The notes under the pieces: model-generated
What the model saw: the letters and a program-made list of their open reading frames with translations, nothing else
Told to the model about the DNA's origin: nothing
The model's database searches: none
NCBI GenBank assembly: GCA_016786495.1
Contig: JAEUUJ010000047.1
Location: 1 to 64,000 of the forward strand
Origin: Cyclobacteriaceae bacterium
GTDB lineage: Bacteria; Bacteroidota; Bacteroidia; Cytophagales; Cyclobacteriaceae
Length of the DNA: 64,000 bases
Reading direction: 5' to 3'
Part shown: positions 16,881 through 26,367 of the stretch, in pieces
Position numbering within the stretch: the stretch's first letter is position 1
Layout: every line of letters begins with the position of its first letter
Translations under genes and position numbers: made by a program

Positions 16881-17450
16881 ATGGAATCATTATCACATAG
16901 ATCGAAAGTCGTATCGAACAAGAAGATGACCTTCCTGGAAAGGATTTATCTTCCTGCAGTGTTGAGTGGCATTGCGATTACGATCAAACACTTGTTCCGC
17001 AGAAAAGCTACCGTGAGCTATCCGGAAGTGAAGCGTGAATTCAGCAAAATCTGGCGCGGCCATCACGTGTTAAAGCGTGATGACAAAGGTGCAGAGCGTT
17101 GCACGGCCTGTGGCTTATGTGCGGTAGCCTGTCCGGCTGAGGCAATTACCATGACTGCTGCAGAACGAAAGAAGGGTGAAGAAAATTTATACCGCGAAGA
17201 GAAGTACGCATCGACCTACGAAATCAACATGCTGCGCTGCATCTTCTGCGGATTGTGTGAAGAGGCGTGTCCGAAGGAAGCGATTTTCCTGACCGACCGA
17301 TTGGTGTACACCGACTTTGCGCGTGACGGATTTATTTATGGAAAGGATAAACTGGTAGAGAAGGTGGATGAGCGGATTGATGTTACCGTACGCCAGACGC
17401 CCGCTGTACTGGAATTCAAAAAGCATAAGCAACTCAGTCATAATAAATAA
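16881..17450 (+). CDS. nuoI: NADH-quinone oxidoreductase subunit I
   Basis: TYKY-type subunit that carries clusters N6a and N6b in the peripheral arm. It has 189 residues with two classical ferredoxin motifs, CTACGLCAVACP and CIFCGLCEEACP. The N-terminal MESLSHRSKVVSNKKMT extension matches the style of Cytophagales NuoI. It follows the palindrome after nuoH. Confidence 0.97.
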   Translation: MESLSHRSKVVSNKKMTFLERIYLPAVLSGIAITIKHLFRRKATVSYPEVKREFSKIWRGHHVLKRDDKGAERCTACGLCAVACPAEAITMTAAERKKGEENLYREEKYASTYEINMLRCIFCGLCEEACPKEAIFLTDRLVYTDFARDGFIYGKDKLVEKVDERIDVTVRQTPAVLEFKKHKQLSHNK

Positions 17451-17457
17451 TAACGTA

Positions 17458-17967
17458 GTGACCCTGTACCTCTTTTATTTCTTGTCATTCCTCGCGATCC
17501 TCTCAGCGCTGATGGTCGTGTTTTCCAAAAATCCGGTGCACAGTGTGTTGTACCTGATTATCACCTTCTTTTGCATTTTCGGCCATTACCTGCTGATGAA
17601 TGCGCAGTTCGTGGCGTTCGTTCATATCATCGTGTATGCCGGTGCCATCATGGTGCTGTTCCTGTATGTGCTGATGCTGCTCAACCTGAACAGCGAATCG
17701 GAGCCGCATAAAAACAACACGCTGAAGTTTGTGGCTGTGATTTCCGGCTGTTTGCTGATGGTGGTGCTGGTGGCAGCATTACGCGGAACCGATACGATGA
17801 TGCTTCAGGATAACGGAAGTAAAATTGGCTATGTGAGAAATCTGGGAAAGGTGATGCTCACCGATTTTCTGCTGCCCTTTGAAATCACGTCAATCCTGCT
17901 GCTGGCCGCGATGGTTGGCGCAGTCATGATAGGAAAGAAATCAAGTAAAACCACAACACCCCAATAA
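17458..17967 (+). CDS. nuoJ: NADH-quinone oxidoreductase subunit J
   Basis: Membrane subunit with five helices, 169 residues. I place the start at the GTG at 17458, eight bases after the nuoI stop, because it gives the family N-terminus ([20 protein letters not shown]) directly. The ATG further upstream at 17368 lies within nuoI, and the next internal ATG would remove the first helix. The conserved [20 protein letters not shown] helix, with its pi-bulge region, is present. Confidence 0.95.
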   Translation: MTLYLFYFLSFLAILSALMVVFSKNPVHSVLYLIITFFCIFGHYLLMNAQFVAFVHIIVYAGAIMVLFLYVLMLLNLNSESEPHKNNTLKFVAVISGCLLMVVLVAALRGTDTMMLQDNGSKIGYVRNLGKVMLTDFLLPFEITSILLLAAMVGAVMIGKKSSKTTTPQ

Positions 17968-17972
17968 GTCGT

Positions 17973-18278
17973 ATGAAAATACCCGTTGAATACTATTTGT
18001 GGTTAAGCCTGGCGCTGTTCTGCATCGGTGTGTTGGGCGTTCTGTTCCGCAGAAATGCGATTATCGTGTTCATGTGTATCGAGTTAATGCTTAACGCTGT
18101 GAACGTTCTGCTGGTGGCATTTTCCACCTACCTGAACGATGCGTCAGGGCAGGTGTTTGTGTTCTTTATCATGGCCGTTGCCGCAGCTGAAGTGGCTGTA
18201 GGACTCGCCATTCTGGTGAAGATGCACGAGAACACGAAAACAGTTGATATTGATATTCTGAATCGTTTGAAATGGTAA
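17973..18278 (+). CDS. nuoK: NADH-quinone oxidoreductase subunit K
   Basis: Small antiporter-like membrane subunit of 101 residues with three helices. The conserved glutamate in [17 protein letters not shown] and the second one in [13 protein letters not shown] are visible; both belong to the proton path. Its end overlaps the nuoL start by 7 bases. Confidence 0.98.
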   Translation: MKIPVEYYLWLSLALFCIGVLGVLFRRNAIIVFMCIELMLNAVNVLLVAFSTYLNDASGQVFVFFIMAVAAAEVAVGLAILVKMHENTKTVDIDILNRLKW

Positions 18279-20197
18279 GCATAAAATTCTTAGCGCTCCT
18301 CATTCCTGTTCTACCGCTGGTAGGGTTCCTGCTGGTGGCGCTTAACGTTAAACGACTTTCACACAGCGTTGCTTCTTTTATAGCCTGTGGTTCGGTATTG
18401 CTGTCGTTCATTGCAGCGGTAATGCTGTTTGCAAAACTGTTGAGCCTTCCGGAGGACGCACGCACGATTTACGTACATGCGTTCAAGTGGATCAACGCAG
18501 GAGATTTCCACTCGACTATGGGCTTCCTCATCGATCCCTTGTCGTCTGTTTTCTTATTGATTATTACCGGAGTTGGTTTCCTCATTCACGTATATTCCAT
18601 CGGGTATATGCATGACGATGCGGGATTCAACCGGTTCTTCTCCTACCTCAACTTGTTCGTATTCTTCATGCTGTTGCTTGTAATGGGTACGAACTACCTG
18701 GTGATGTTTATTGGCTGGGAAGGTGTTGGGTTGTGTTCCTATCTGTTGATTGGTTTCTGGTTTAAGAACCAGTCCTATAACGATGCAGCCAACAAGGCGT
18801 TCATCATGAACCGCATTGGCGACCTCGGGTTGTTACTCGGGATCTTCCTCATCTTTATCAATTTCGGTTCGCTTAACTATGCCGACATGATCATTCTGGG
18901 TCCGCAGGCGTCAACGGAAACGATCACGTGGATTACCGTTCTTTTATTCATTGGTGCGATGGGCAAGAGTGCACAGATTCCGTTGTACACGTGGCTGCCC
19001 GATGCAATGGCCGGTCCAACACCGGTTTCAGCCTTGATCCACGCAGCAACGATGGTTACGGCAGGTATTTATATGGTGGCCCGAAACAATGTGTTGTACA
19101 CCTTGTCACCGATCGCCATGAATCTGGTGATGATCGTAGGCCTTGCAACGGCCTTATTTGCAGCAACGATTGCGCTCAAGCAAAACGATATCAAGAAAGT
19201 ACTCGCATACTCAACCGTTAGTCAGTTGGGATTGATGTTTCTGGCGCTGGGTCTTGGCGCGTTTACAGGTGGTATCTTCCACATGGCAACGCACGCGTTC
19301 TTTAAAGCTCTATTATTCCTTGGCGCGGGTAGTGTTATTCACGCATTAAGCGGAGAGCAGGACATGCGCAGCATGGGCGGCTTACGAAAATATCTTCCCG
19401 TGACGTTCGCAACATTCCTGATCGGGGTGCTGGCGATTTCGGGTATTCCTCCATTTGCAGGTTTCTTTTCAAAGGATGAAATTCTGGCGAGTGCGTTTGC
19501 GCACAATCCGGTGGTTTGGGGAGTGGCATTGCTCGCCTCACTACTCACGGTGTTCTACATGTTCAGATTGTTATACCTGACTTTTTTTGGAGACGTACGC
19601 GCAAGCCAGCATGTAATGAGCCATATTCACGAATCACCGAAGAGCATTACGGTGCCGTTGATTTGTCTTGCTGTATTGTCTGTTGTTGGAGGATTTATAG
19701 GCGTGCCCGAGGTACTCGGTGGGTCGCACTGGTTACGTGAATACCTGGCGCCTGTGTTCGCCCAGTCGGTTGAGATTGTCAAGATGAGGGGAGAGGAGCA
19801 TCATCACCTGACTCATGCTACGGAATATGCGCTGATGGGAACGGTAATCGCTCTTACGGTCGTGATAATTGTCATTGCCTACATGAGGTATGTGCGTAAA
19901 AAGCATGTACCGGTGGCCGATGCCCAACTGGCCGGCCCTGCAAAAGTTCTGTCCAACAAGTACTACATCGATGAGCTGTATAACGCAATCATCGTGAAAC
20001 CGCTCTACTGGCTGTCGAACGTATTCGATGTATTTGTGGAGCGCATGGGAATTGACTTCATAGTAAACGTATTTGGAAGCTCGGTACCGGAAGGCGGCAA
20101 GATCACCCGCTTAACGCAGAGCGGCTCTATCGGATATTATATTTTCCTGATGGTGATCGGGATTGTTTTGATTGTGACCTACACGTTAATCAGTTAA
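18272..20197 (+). CDS. nuoL: NADH-quinone oxidoreductase subunit L
   Basis: Distal proton-pumping subunit of the membrane arm, 641 residues, related to Mrp antiporters. Landmarks are [19 protein letters not shown] (with the key glutamate), [20 protein letters not shown] with the TM7/TM8 lysine-rich core, and [13 protein letters not shown]. The long C-terminal lateral helix and last anchor helix fall at about 540-641. Confidence 0.98.
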   Translation: MVSIKFLALLIPVLPLVGFLLVALNVKRLSHSVASFIACGSVLLSFIAAVMLFAKLLSLPEDARTIYVHAFKWINAGDFHSTMGFLIDPLSSVFLLIITGVGFLIHVYSIGYMHDDAGFNRFFSYLNLFVFFMLLLVMGTNYLVMFIGWEGVGLCSYLLIGFWFKNQSYNDAANKAFIMNRIGDLGLLLGIFLIFINFGSLNYADMIILGPQASTETITWITVLLFIGAMGKSAQIPLYTWLPDAMAGPTPVSALIHAATMVTAGIYMVARNNVLYTLSPIAMNLVMIVGLATALFAATIALKQNDIKKVLAYSTVSQLGLMFLALGLGAFTGGIFHMATHAFFKALLFLGAGSVIHALSGEQDMRSMGGLRKYLPVTFATFLIGVLAISGIPPFAGFFSKDEILASAFAHNPVVWGVALLASLLTVFYMFRLLYLTFFGDVRASQHVMSHIHESPKSITVPLICLAVLSVVGGFIGVPEVLGGSHWLREYLAPVFAQSVEIVKMRGEEHHHLTHATEYALMGTVIALTVVIIVIAYMRYVRKKHVPVADAQLAGPAKVLSNKYYIDELYNAIIVKPLYWLSNVFDVFVERMGIDFIVNVFGSSVPEGGKITRLTQSGSIGYYIFLMVIGIVLIVTYTLIS

Positions 20198-20204
20198 GAG
20201 ATTT

Positions 20205-21674
20205 ATGCTGACTACCCTTCTCATATTTTTTCCGCTTGCTGCAGCACTCTTGATTTTTGTTCTGAGGTCTAAACAAAGTCATGTTATTGCGTTGTCGGCC
20301 GCATTCATCGAACTGATCCTTTCAGCGATTGCGGTGTATCAATTTAAAACCGGAGACGTGTACGATCTCCGCGCCAATTTCCTGTGGATTGAACGCATCG
20401 GGTTGAGCTATTATGTTGACATCGATGGAATCAGCTTGTTGCTGGTATTGCTGACAACCGCATTGGTTCCCTTAATTATCCTGTCGTCGTTCGGAAAGTC
20501 GTTTTCAAAACCTTCCACGTTTTACGGGTTGATCCTCGTCATGCAGATGGCACTGGTTGGTGTATTTGTCGCACAAGACGGCTTACTGTTTTACTTGTTC
20601 TGGGAAGTAGCCTTGATCCCGATCTACTTTATCTGTTTGATCTGGGGCGGAGAAAACCGCGGAAAGATCACTTTCAAATTTTTTGTATACACGCTTGCAG
20701 GAAGTTTATTGATGCTCATCGCGTTGATTTACCTGTATCTGCAGACTCCGGGCACTCATTCATTCGATGTTGATGCCCTGTATGCTGCGGGCCAGAGCCT
20801 GACATATCCCGAGCAGGGCTTTATTTTCTGGTTCCTGTTTGCCGCATTCGCGGTGAAGATGCCGGTGTTCCCGTTTCACACCTGGCAACCCGACACGTAC
20901 ACGGTTGCTCCAACACAAGGCACCATGTTGTTATCGGGCATTATGCTGAAGATGGGTATCTATGGCGTGATCCGCTGGCTTATCCCCGTAGTACCGGTGG
21001 GCGTAATCACGTGGGGTTACACTGCGATCCTGATTTCGGTCATTGGAATTATCTACGCTTCGTGCATCGCGATCGTTCAGAAAGACTTTAAGCGTCTTAT
21101 TGCATACTCATCCATCGCGCACGTTGGATTGATTGCTGCAGGGTTATTTACACTCACCGCTACCGGCCTGCAGGGTGCCATGATTCAGATGATCAGCCAC
21201 GGTATTGTTGTTGTAGGCATGTTCTTCATTATCGACATCGTTTTCGATCGTACCAAAACAACTGCGCTGGCTGAACTGGGCGGGATTCGTAATGTGGCTC
21301 CGCAATTAGCTACGGTGTTTGTGATAACCCTTTTAGGAAGCGTTGCGCTTCCGCTGACCAGCGGGTTTGTGGGAGAGTTCTTGCTGATCAACTCGGTTTT
21401 CCAGTACCGGCCGTGGCTTGGAGCTGTTGCTGGCTTAACGATTATCCTGGGTGCGGTATACATGTTGAAAACGTTCCAGAAATCGATGTCAGGGGAGACC
21501 AACCCGCTTACAGCTTCCTTCACCGACCTGAAGTGGAACGAGAAAGCAGTTCTTTACCCGATCGTTGTGTTGATCATTTTGATTGGTGTGTATCCCGCAC
21601 CGATACTTTCTATTTCAGAACCTGCAGTAGCGAAACTGCTGGAGCTTTATTCACCCCTTACTGCGATCCGATAA
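20205..21674 (+). CDS. nuoM: NADH-quinone oxidoreductase subunit M
   Basis: Antiporter-like proton-pumping subunit of the membrane arm, 489 residues. Landmarks are FYLFWEVALIPIYFICLIWGG (key glutamate), VKMPVFPFHTWQPDTYT and YSSIAHVGLIAAGLF. It is 7 bases after nuoL and 1 base before nuoN. Confidence 0.98.
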   Translation: MLTTLLIFFPLAAALLIFVLRSKQSHVIALSAAFIELILSAIAVYQFKTGDVYDLRANFLWIERIGLSYYVDIDGISLLLVLLTTALVPLIILSSFGKSFSKPSTFYGLILVMQMALVGVFVAQDGLLFYLFWEVALIPIYFICLIWGGENRGKITFKFFVYTLAGSLLMLIALIYLYLQTPGTHSFDVDALYAAGQSLTYPEQGFIFWFLFAAFAVKMPVFPFHTWQPDTYTVAPTQGTMLLSGIMLKMGIYGVIRWLIPVVPVGVITWGYTAILISVIGIIYASCIAIVQKDFKRLIAYSSIAHVGLIAAGLFTLTATGLQGAMIQMISHGIVVVGMFFIIDIVFDRTKTTALAELGGIRNVAPQLATVFVITLLGSVALPLTSGFVGEFLLINSVFQYRPWLGAVAGLTIILGAVYMLKTFQKSMSGETNPLTASFTDLKWNEKAVLYPIVVLIILIGVYPAPILSISEPAVAKLLELYSPLTAIR

Positions 21675-21675
21675 T

Positions 21676-23052
21676 ATGAATGCGTTATACATTGTTTGCG
21701 GACTTGGATTAACAGCACTGGTTGCTGAACTCTTCAATGCGCGGAAAATTCTCAGCATCCTCGTAATCCTCGGGTTAGCGGCTGCCATCGGACTCACGAT
21801 TCCGGAACTCGGTACCTCGATTTCGTATTTCACCAACATGGTGCTGATCGATAATTTCTCGATGGCGTTTTCCATCCTGATCATGGCTGTAACGATCCTG
21901 TGGTTCTGGATGGCGCAGGATTATTTCAACCAGGACCTCGAGCATTATACAGACCGTGCGTCACTTGTCCTGTTTACCGTGGCAGGCGGAATTCTAATGG
22001 TTTCGTTCAACAACATGGCGATCCTGTTTCTGGGAATCGAAGTGCTTTCGCTTTCATTATACACACTTGCGGGCAGCAAGCGCGACAGTCTCGCGTCTAA
22101 CGAGGCGGCATTCAAATACTTTTTAATGGGTTCGTTTGCCACCGGTTTCCTGCTGTTGGGAATTGCGCTCGTTTACGGTGCAACGCGTTCATTCGATGTG
22201 CAGGGTATTGCCGCCAGTGTAGTGATCGGCTCCGCTACCTTGCCGGCATTTTTCTATGTAGGCGTTTTATTGATTCTGGTGGGGCTTGCGTTCAAGATTT
22301 CGGCCGTTCCGTTTCATTTCTGGGCACCGGATGTTTATTCAGGTTCACCCACCAGCGTGACGGCATTTATGTCGACCGTTGTGAAGATTGCTGCTGTTGC
22401 AGCCTTTGTAAAGGTATTTTCGGTGTGTTTTGCGGAGATCGCGCCAAGCTGGAGTTTTGTATTGAAGATCATCATGATCCTCACTCTTGCAGTTCCTAAC
22501 CTGATTGCCGCTGCGCAGGATAATGTGAAACGTATGTTGGCGTATTCGAGCGTGGGGCATGTGGGCTACATTTTGTTGGCGTTCCTGGCACAACCAGAAA
22601 GTTCAGCTTCAGCTATCTTCTATTATTTGTGTGCATATTCAGTAGCTTCTATCACCGCATTTGCAGTATTACTTCAAGTAGAAAAGAGCAATTCCGGAAC
22701 AGATATCGTTCACTTCAACGGCCTGTTTAAGCGAAACCCGCTGCTGGCCGTAGGCCTCACGATCGCGTTACTTTCGCTGGCCGGAATTCCACCGCTGGCG
22801 GGATTTTTTGCCAAGTACTTGGTATTCATTCAGGCGATTGAACGGGGCATGATTTCGCTTACCATTCTGGCGATTGTAACCTCACTGATGGGCGCGTACT
22901 ATTACTTCCGGGTGATCATTGCCATGTTCCTGCAGGAGCCGGCGGGCGACACGCTCACCGTGTCGGCTTCTCAGAAAATCCTGATTGTAATCCTCGTGGC
23001 TGCGATGTTTGCGCTGGCCGTATTGCCCGATTATCTGCTGGAATTGATTTAA
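21676..23052 (+). CDS. nuoN: NADH-quinone oxidoreductase subunit N
   Basis: Third antiporter-like subunit of the complex I membrane arm and last gene of the operon, 458 residues. Landmarks are FLGIEVLSLSLYTLAGSKR, FKISAVPFHFWAPDVYSGSP and LAYSSVGHVGYILLAF. A weak hairpin (AAGCC at 23051-23055, GGCTT at 23061-23065) follows the stop without a T-run, so it is not a convincing terminator. Confidence 0.98.
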   Translation: MNALYIVCGLGLTALVAELFNARKILSILVILGLAAAIGLTIPELGTSISYFTNMVLIDNFSMAFSILIMAVTILWFWMAQDYFNQDLEHYTDRASLVLFTVAGGILMVSFNNMAILFLGIEVLSLSLYTLAGSKRDSLASNEAAFKYFLMGSFATGFLLLGIALVYGATRSFDVQGIAASVVIGSATLPAFFYVGVLLILVGLAFKISAVPFHFWAPDVYSGSPTSVTAFMSTVVKIAAVAAFVKVFSVCFAEIAPSWSFVLKIIMILTLAVPNLIAAAQDNVKRMLAYSSVGHVGYILLAFLAQPESSASAIFYYLCAYSVASITAFAVLLQVEKSNSGTDIVHFNGLFKRNPLLAVGLTIALLSLAGIPPLAGFFAKYLVFIQAIERGMISLTILAIVTSLMGAYYYFRVIIAMFLQEPAGDTLTVSASQKILIVILVAAMFALAVLPDYLLELI

Positions 23053-23121
23053 GCCTGAATGGCTTGAATCTGAGGTATTTAATTGCTATTTTCATAGACC
23101 TGTTTTAAAACTCTTGCCTCT

Positions 23122-23553
23122 ATGAAATACGTTCAGGACATCCTCAAAACCAAGGGTAGCGTAGTCTACTCAGTCGAACCCAATACCATGGTCTACAGCG
23201 CTATCGAGCAGATGTGCGATAAAAACATCGGCGGCCTGATGATCGTGGAAAACGGAAAACTTGTCGGGATTTTTACCGAACGCGACTACGCCCGTAAGTT
23301 GATTCTGAAAGGTAAATCATCAAAAGATACCCCGATCCGCGACTTGATGACTCCCAATCCGTTTACGGTTACACCACAGAGTTCGATCGAAGATTGCATG
23401 AAGCTGATGGCAGGAAAGCATATCCGCCATTTGCCGGTAGAAGAGAACGGCAAACTGATCGGCATGATTTCCATTGGCGATGTGGTGAAACACATCATTG
23501 AGGACCAGAAATCTACCATTGCTCACCTCGAGCAGTACATTGCCGGACAATAG
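23122..23553 (+). CDS. CBS domain pair protein
   Basis: Protein of 143 residues made of two CBS domains in tandem (about 10-65 and 75-130), with GGLMIVENGKLVGIFTERDYARK and RHLPVEENGKLIGMISIGDVVKH. CBS pairs bind adenine nucleotides and usually regulate a fused enzyme or channel; here there is no second domain, so the target is unknown. The ERDYARK segment is typical of small stand-alone bacterial CBS proteins. It stands alone after the nuo operon. Confidence 0.93.
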   Translation: MKYVQDILKTKGSVVYSVEPNTMVYSAIEQMCDKNIGGLMIVENGKLVGIFTERDYARKLILKGKSSKDTPIRDLMTPNPFTVTPQSSIEDCMKLMAGKHIRHLPVEENGKLIGMISIGDVVKHIIEDQKSTIAHLEQYIAGQ

Positions 23554-23661
23554 TAATCAACCGGTACAATAATTTCCTGATTCATCCGACTTAGGCTTAA
23601 AGCTTTGGCATGCAGGCTTTGATAACAAGCGCATGTTCAGGCTTTTATGTCTATTTAGCGA

Positions 23662-24702
23662 ATGAATAAGTCTTTTGGAAAATTGCCCTCAGGCGAACGC
23701 CTGGAGCGTATCAGAAAATCATCTAACTACCGGAATGGAAGCTTTCAAAACCTGACGCCAACCCAAATGCTGGCCGAGGGAGCTTCGTACCCAAAGATGC
23801 TTGTTGACTTCTTCAGCAAGGGCATCGGCCGTGAACCTGTTGATGTTCTGCCCTCCGTGAAAACCGATTTGAAGTCGCTCGCGCCTGATAAAACATCGAT
23901 TGTCTGGTTTGGGCATTCTTCGTATTTCATCAAGCTGAACGGAAAGAACATTCTTATTGATCCCGTGTTCAGCGAACGTGCTTCGCCCTTCCAGTTTATC
24001 GGAAAGAAGGCCTATCCCGTTCAGACTCCGTACACGCTGGATGATTTTCCGGAACAACTTGATCTGGTGATTCTGACACACGATCATTACGATCACCTCG
24101 ACTATCATACCATTCTCAGGCTGCATCCGAGGGTAAAGGCTTTTTGTACCTCACTGGGTGTTGGATCACATCTTGAGTACTGGGGAGTTAACCGCTCGAA
24201 AATCAGCGAGTTCGATTGGTGGGAGTCAACGATGCTTGAAGGCGGAATTGAGATAACCGCAGCACCCTCACGTCATTTTTCGGGAAGGTTGTTCAAGCGT
24301 AATCAGACACTCTGGAGTTCGTTCGTACTAAAGACCAATACTGTTAAAATTTATGCCGGTGGTGATTCAGGGTACGATACCGCGTTTGCAGAGATCGGCA
24401 GGCGATTAGGGCCGTTCGACATTGCCCTGCTGGAATGCGGGCAGTACAATACCCTGTGGCCGAACATTCATATGATGCCCGAGGAAGTCGCGCAGGCTGC
24501 CAGGGATCTGAACACCCGGGTTTTTATGCCGGTACACTGGGGTAAGTTTACGCTTGCGTTGCATCCCTGGAAAGATCCGATTGAGCGAACTACCGCGGCT
24601 GCAGCACGGTTTGGTGTTGATGTAACTACCCCGATGATTGGTGAGCCTGTGGTATTGGGAGAGATCCTTCCGAAGAAGAAATGGTGGGAGAATATCCGAT
24701 AA
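23662..24702 (+). CDS. MBL-fold metallo-hydrolase (RomA/NAPE-PLD-like)
   Basis: Protein of 346 residues with the metallo-beta-lactamase fold. The zinc motif ILTHDHYDHLDY (HxHxDH) lies near residues 137-148. Further ligands are probably in APSRHFSGR, YAGGDSGYD and the C-terminal PVHWGKFTLALHPW. The layout matches the RomA/NAPE-phospholipase D-like branch rather than beta-lactamases. Substrate unknown; phospholipid or related phosphodiester substrates are possible by family. No operon partner. Confidence 0.9.
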   Translation: MNKSFGKLPSGERLERIRKSSNYRNGSFQNLTPTQMLAEGASYPKMLVDFFSKGIGREPVDVLPSVKTDLKSLAPDKTSIVWFGHSSYFIKLNGKNILIDPVFSERASPFQFIGKKAYPVQTPYTLDDFPEQLDLVILTHDHYDHLDYHTILRLHPRVKAFCTSLGVGSHLEYWGVNRSKISEFDWWESTMLEGGIEITAAPSRHFSGRLFKRNQTLWSSFVLKTNTVKIYAGGDSGYDTAFAEIGRRLGPFDIALLECGQYNTLWPNIHMMPEEVAQAARDLNTRVFMPVHWGKFTLALHPWKDPIERTTAAAARFGVDVTTPMIGEPVVLGEILPKKKWWENIR

Positions 24703-24706
24703 TTCC

Positions 24707-24760
24707 GGATTTAGAATTTCGAATAACGAGTACCAGGTCGAAATCCGAAATTCTAAAACC
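24707..24760. repeat. AT-rich inverted repeat between convergent genes
   Basis: GGATTTAGAATTTCG at 24707-24721 is complementary, with a one-base offset near the end, to CGAAATTCTAAAACC at 24746-24760. It lies between the 3' ends of the MBL-fold gene and the cyclophilin gene. The GAATTTCGAAT wording resembles the AT-rich tails of the tandem array at 1-366. It could serve as a bidirectional terminator, but a clear T-run is lacking. Confidence 0.6.
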
Positions 24761-24769
24761 CGAAATCAA

Positions 24770-25216
24770 TTAAATTGTTTCAACTTCTTTAATGACTACT
24801 TTTTCCATTACATCGCCTGCACGGATCTGATCGATCACATCCAAGCCTTCAAACACTTTTCCGAATACCGTGTGGTTACGATCCAGGTGTTTGGTAGTTT
24901 CCCGTGTGTGGCAAATGAAGAACTGGGAACCGCCCGTATTTCTTCCGGCATGTGCCATTGAAATAACACCACGATCGTGGTATTGATTGTCGCCTGTCAA
25001 TTCACAGTTGATTTGATAACCGGGTCCGCCATTTCCGATTCCGTTCGGGCAGCCGCCCTGAATCATGAAATTGGGAATCACGCGATGGAAGATTAGTCCG
25101 TCATAAAAATTATGTTCAGCGAGATCGATAAAGTTCTTAACGGTGTTGGGAGCGTCCTTTTCGAAGAACTTGATCTTCATAACGCCTTTTTTGGTGTGAA
25201 TTTCAGCTATTTTCAT
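24770..25216 (-). CDS. Peptidyl-prolyl cis-trans isomerase, cyclophilin type
   Basis: Cytoplasmic cyclophilin of 148 residues that isomerises X-Pro peptide bonds. Catalytic landmarks are [13 protein letters not shown] (Phe, His and Arg of the active site, near 49-61) and [14 protein letters not shown] (near 90-103), followed by [15 protein letters not shown]. No signal peptide. A TACCTTTG box lies 19 bases upstream of the ATG. Confidence 0.96.
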   Translation of the reverse strand: MKIAEIHTKKGVMKIKFFEKDAPNTVKNFIDLAEHNFYDGLIFHRVIPNFMIQGGCPNGIGNGGPGYQINCELTGDNQYHDRGVISMAHAGRNTGGSQFFICHTRETTKHLDRNHTVFGKVFEGLDVIDQIRAGDVMEKVVIKEVETI

Positions 25217-25235
25217 TCCGTATTTAATTAGTCCG

Positions 25236-25243
25236 CAAAGGTA
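25236..25243 (-). promoter_or_regulatory. Putative -7 box for the cyclophilin gene
   Basis: On the minus strand this is TACCTTTG, a perfect TAnnTTTG match, 19 bases before the cyclophilin ATG. A TTTG lies upstream but only 15 bases away, shorter than usual. It is back to back with the box at 25265. Confidence 0.4.
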
Positions 25244-25264
25244 ACATCACCCGTTTTTCAAAGC

Positions 25265-25272
25265 TAATTTTG
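25265..25272 (+). promoter_or_regulatory. Putative -7 box directly before the zinc-ribbon gene
   Basis: TAATTTTG, a perfect TAnnTTTG match, ends only 4 bases before the ATG at 25277. Transcription from it would begin at or very near the start codon, giving a leaderless or nearly leaderless mRNA. No well-placed -33 TTG was found. Confidence 0.35.
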
Positions 25273-25276
25273 CGGT

Positions 25277-25540
25277 ATGATAAAATGTGTGAGCGGAAAG
25301 AAGGTGTATCTGACCCGGGAGCATGCCGAGGAAGCACTGATTGGTGCGCACACCCGTTACGACTATGCCAATGGGCAGGGTCCGGTAAACGTGTATCAAT
25401 GTGAGGATTGCGGGTATTATCACCTTACTTCCAAAGGCACTGTGAACGATGTGCTGGCCAGACAGAAGCAGGCGGGCAAGATCGATCGCGATAAGGAAGC
25501 CGCAGCGTGGCTAAATAAATTGAAGCGCAGGCACTCGTGA
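25277..25540 (+). CDS. Small zinc-ribbon-like protein, unknown function
   Basis: Protein of 87 residues. A central YQCEDCGYYHLTSKG gives a CxxC pair followed by histidine, and another cysteine occurs at Cys4, so a small zinc-binding fold is plausible. The C-terminal half is charged and helical (RQKQAGKIDRDKEAAAWLNKLKRRHS). Similar short proteins are common and uncharacterised in Bacteroidota. No function can be assigned. Confidence 0.7.
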   Translation: MIKCVSGKKVYLTREHAEEALIGAHTRYDYANGQGPVNVYQCEDCGYYHLTSKGTVNDVLARQKQAGKIDRDKEAAAWLNKLKRRHS

Positions 25541-25592
25541 GTTGGTATTTTTCTAAATTTATAGTACCGGAACGCCTTCTAAATCTAACAAT

Positions 25593-26141
25593 ATGAAAAA
25601 GAAAGTTTTGATCTCAGTTGCCATCGTGATTTTGGTGTTGGTAGGTGCGTTGATCTACCTGAATAACCGTAACCGTACACTGAGTCCTCCGGGCAGCGCC
25701 CAACTTTCCAACGGAACGCTTACCGTGACCGTTCAGTACAGCAGGCCATCGGTACGTAACCGTGTTATCTTTGGTACAAAGGAGGAAGGTGCCTTGCAAC
25801 CGTATGGTGAATACTGGAGACTTGGAGCAAACGAGGCTACCGAGATCACGTTCAACCGAAGCGTTTCATTCAATGGCAGTGAAGTTGCTAAAGGAACGTA
25901 CCGGATGTATGCGATTCCGGGTGCTGATGCTTTCGAACTCGCGTTGAACAGCGAACTGGGGGTTTGGGGTGTATTTGAACCGGATCAGGAAAAAGACGTT
26001 CTGAAGACCACCGTTCCTGTAGAAAAACTCTCAACTCCTGTTGAGCAGTACACCATTCGCATGGATGCTGTTGGAGACACCACGAACGTGTACTTTGAGT
26101 GGGAAAAGGTTCGGCTGACGGTACCCGTTGTTGGAAAATAG
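25593..26141 (+). CDS. DUF2911 family membrane-anchored protein
   Basis: Protein of 182 residues with a single N-terminal membrane helix (about 5-24) and a beta-rich DUF2911 domain. Family landmarks are VTVQYSRPSVRNRVIFG, GEYWRLGANEATEITF and KGTYRMYAIPG. Most relatives are secreted; this one keeps an uncleaved-looking anchor. The role of DUF2911 is unknown. A strong terminator follows. Confidence 0.9.
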   Translation: MKKKVLISVAIVILVLVGALIYLNNRNRTLSPPGSAQLSNGTLTVTVQYSRPSVRNRVIFGTKEEGALQPYGEYWRLGANEATEITFNRSVSFNGSEVAKGTYRMYAIPGADAFELALNSELGVWGVFEPDQEKDVLKTTVPVEKLSTPVEQYTIRMDAVGDTTNVYFEWEKVRLTVPVVGK

Positions 26142-26172
26142 GTACGAAACGTAATTTATATTGGAAATACAG

Positions 26173-26194
26173 AAGCCTCTTCGGAGGCTTTTTT
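26173..26194 (+). terminator. Intrinsic terminator with UUCG tetraloop
   Basis: AAGCCTC (26173-26179), TTCG loop, GAGGCTT (26184-26190), then a T-run. The C(UUCG)G closing is an exceptionally stable tetraloop. It ends the DUF2911 transcript. Confidence 0.9.
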
Positions 26195-26245
26195 CATGCC
26201 GTTTACCGAAGATTTCGGCAAAGTGTATACTTTTTTTGCTGTTCC

Positions 26246-26262
26246 ATAGGAGTTACTCCTAT
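26246..26262. repeat. Short perfect palindrome
   Basis: ATAGGAG, TTA, CTCCTAT: seven-base arms with a 3-base centre in the gap between the DUF2911 terminator and the end of the ABC-F gene. No T-run follows on either strand. It may simply be part of an RNA hairpin at the ABC-F 3' end. Confidence 0.5.
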
Positions 26263-26367
26263 AGAATCACTTGGGTTAACCGGATTGTTGCTTTCTTGTA
26301 GTATGTTTTAGGTTACATCGTGCGGGCACCTGGGTCATGGATGGGTGGCTCAGCCCCTGCACATGTA

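Noticed and set aside
23051-23065. Terminator after nuoN
   Set aside because: Only a 5-bp stem and no T-run; too weak to call.
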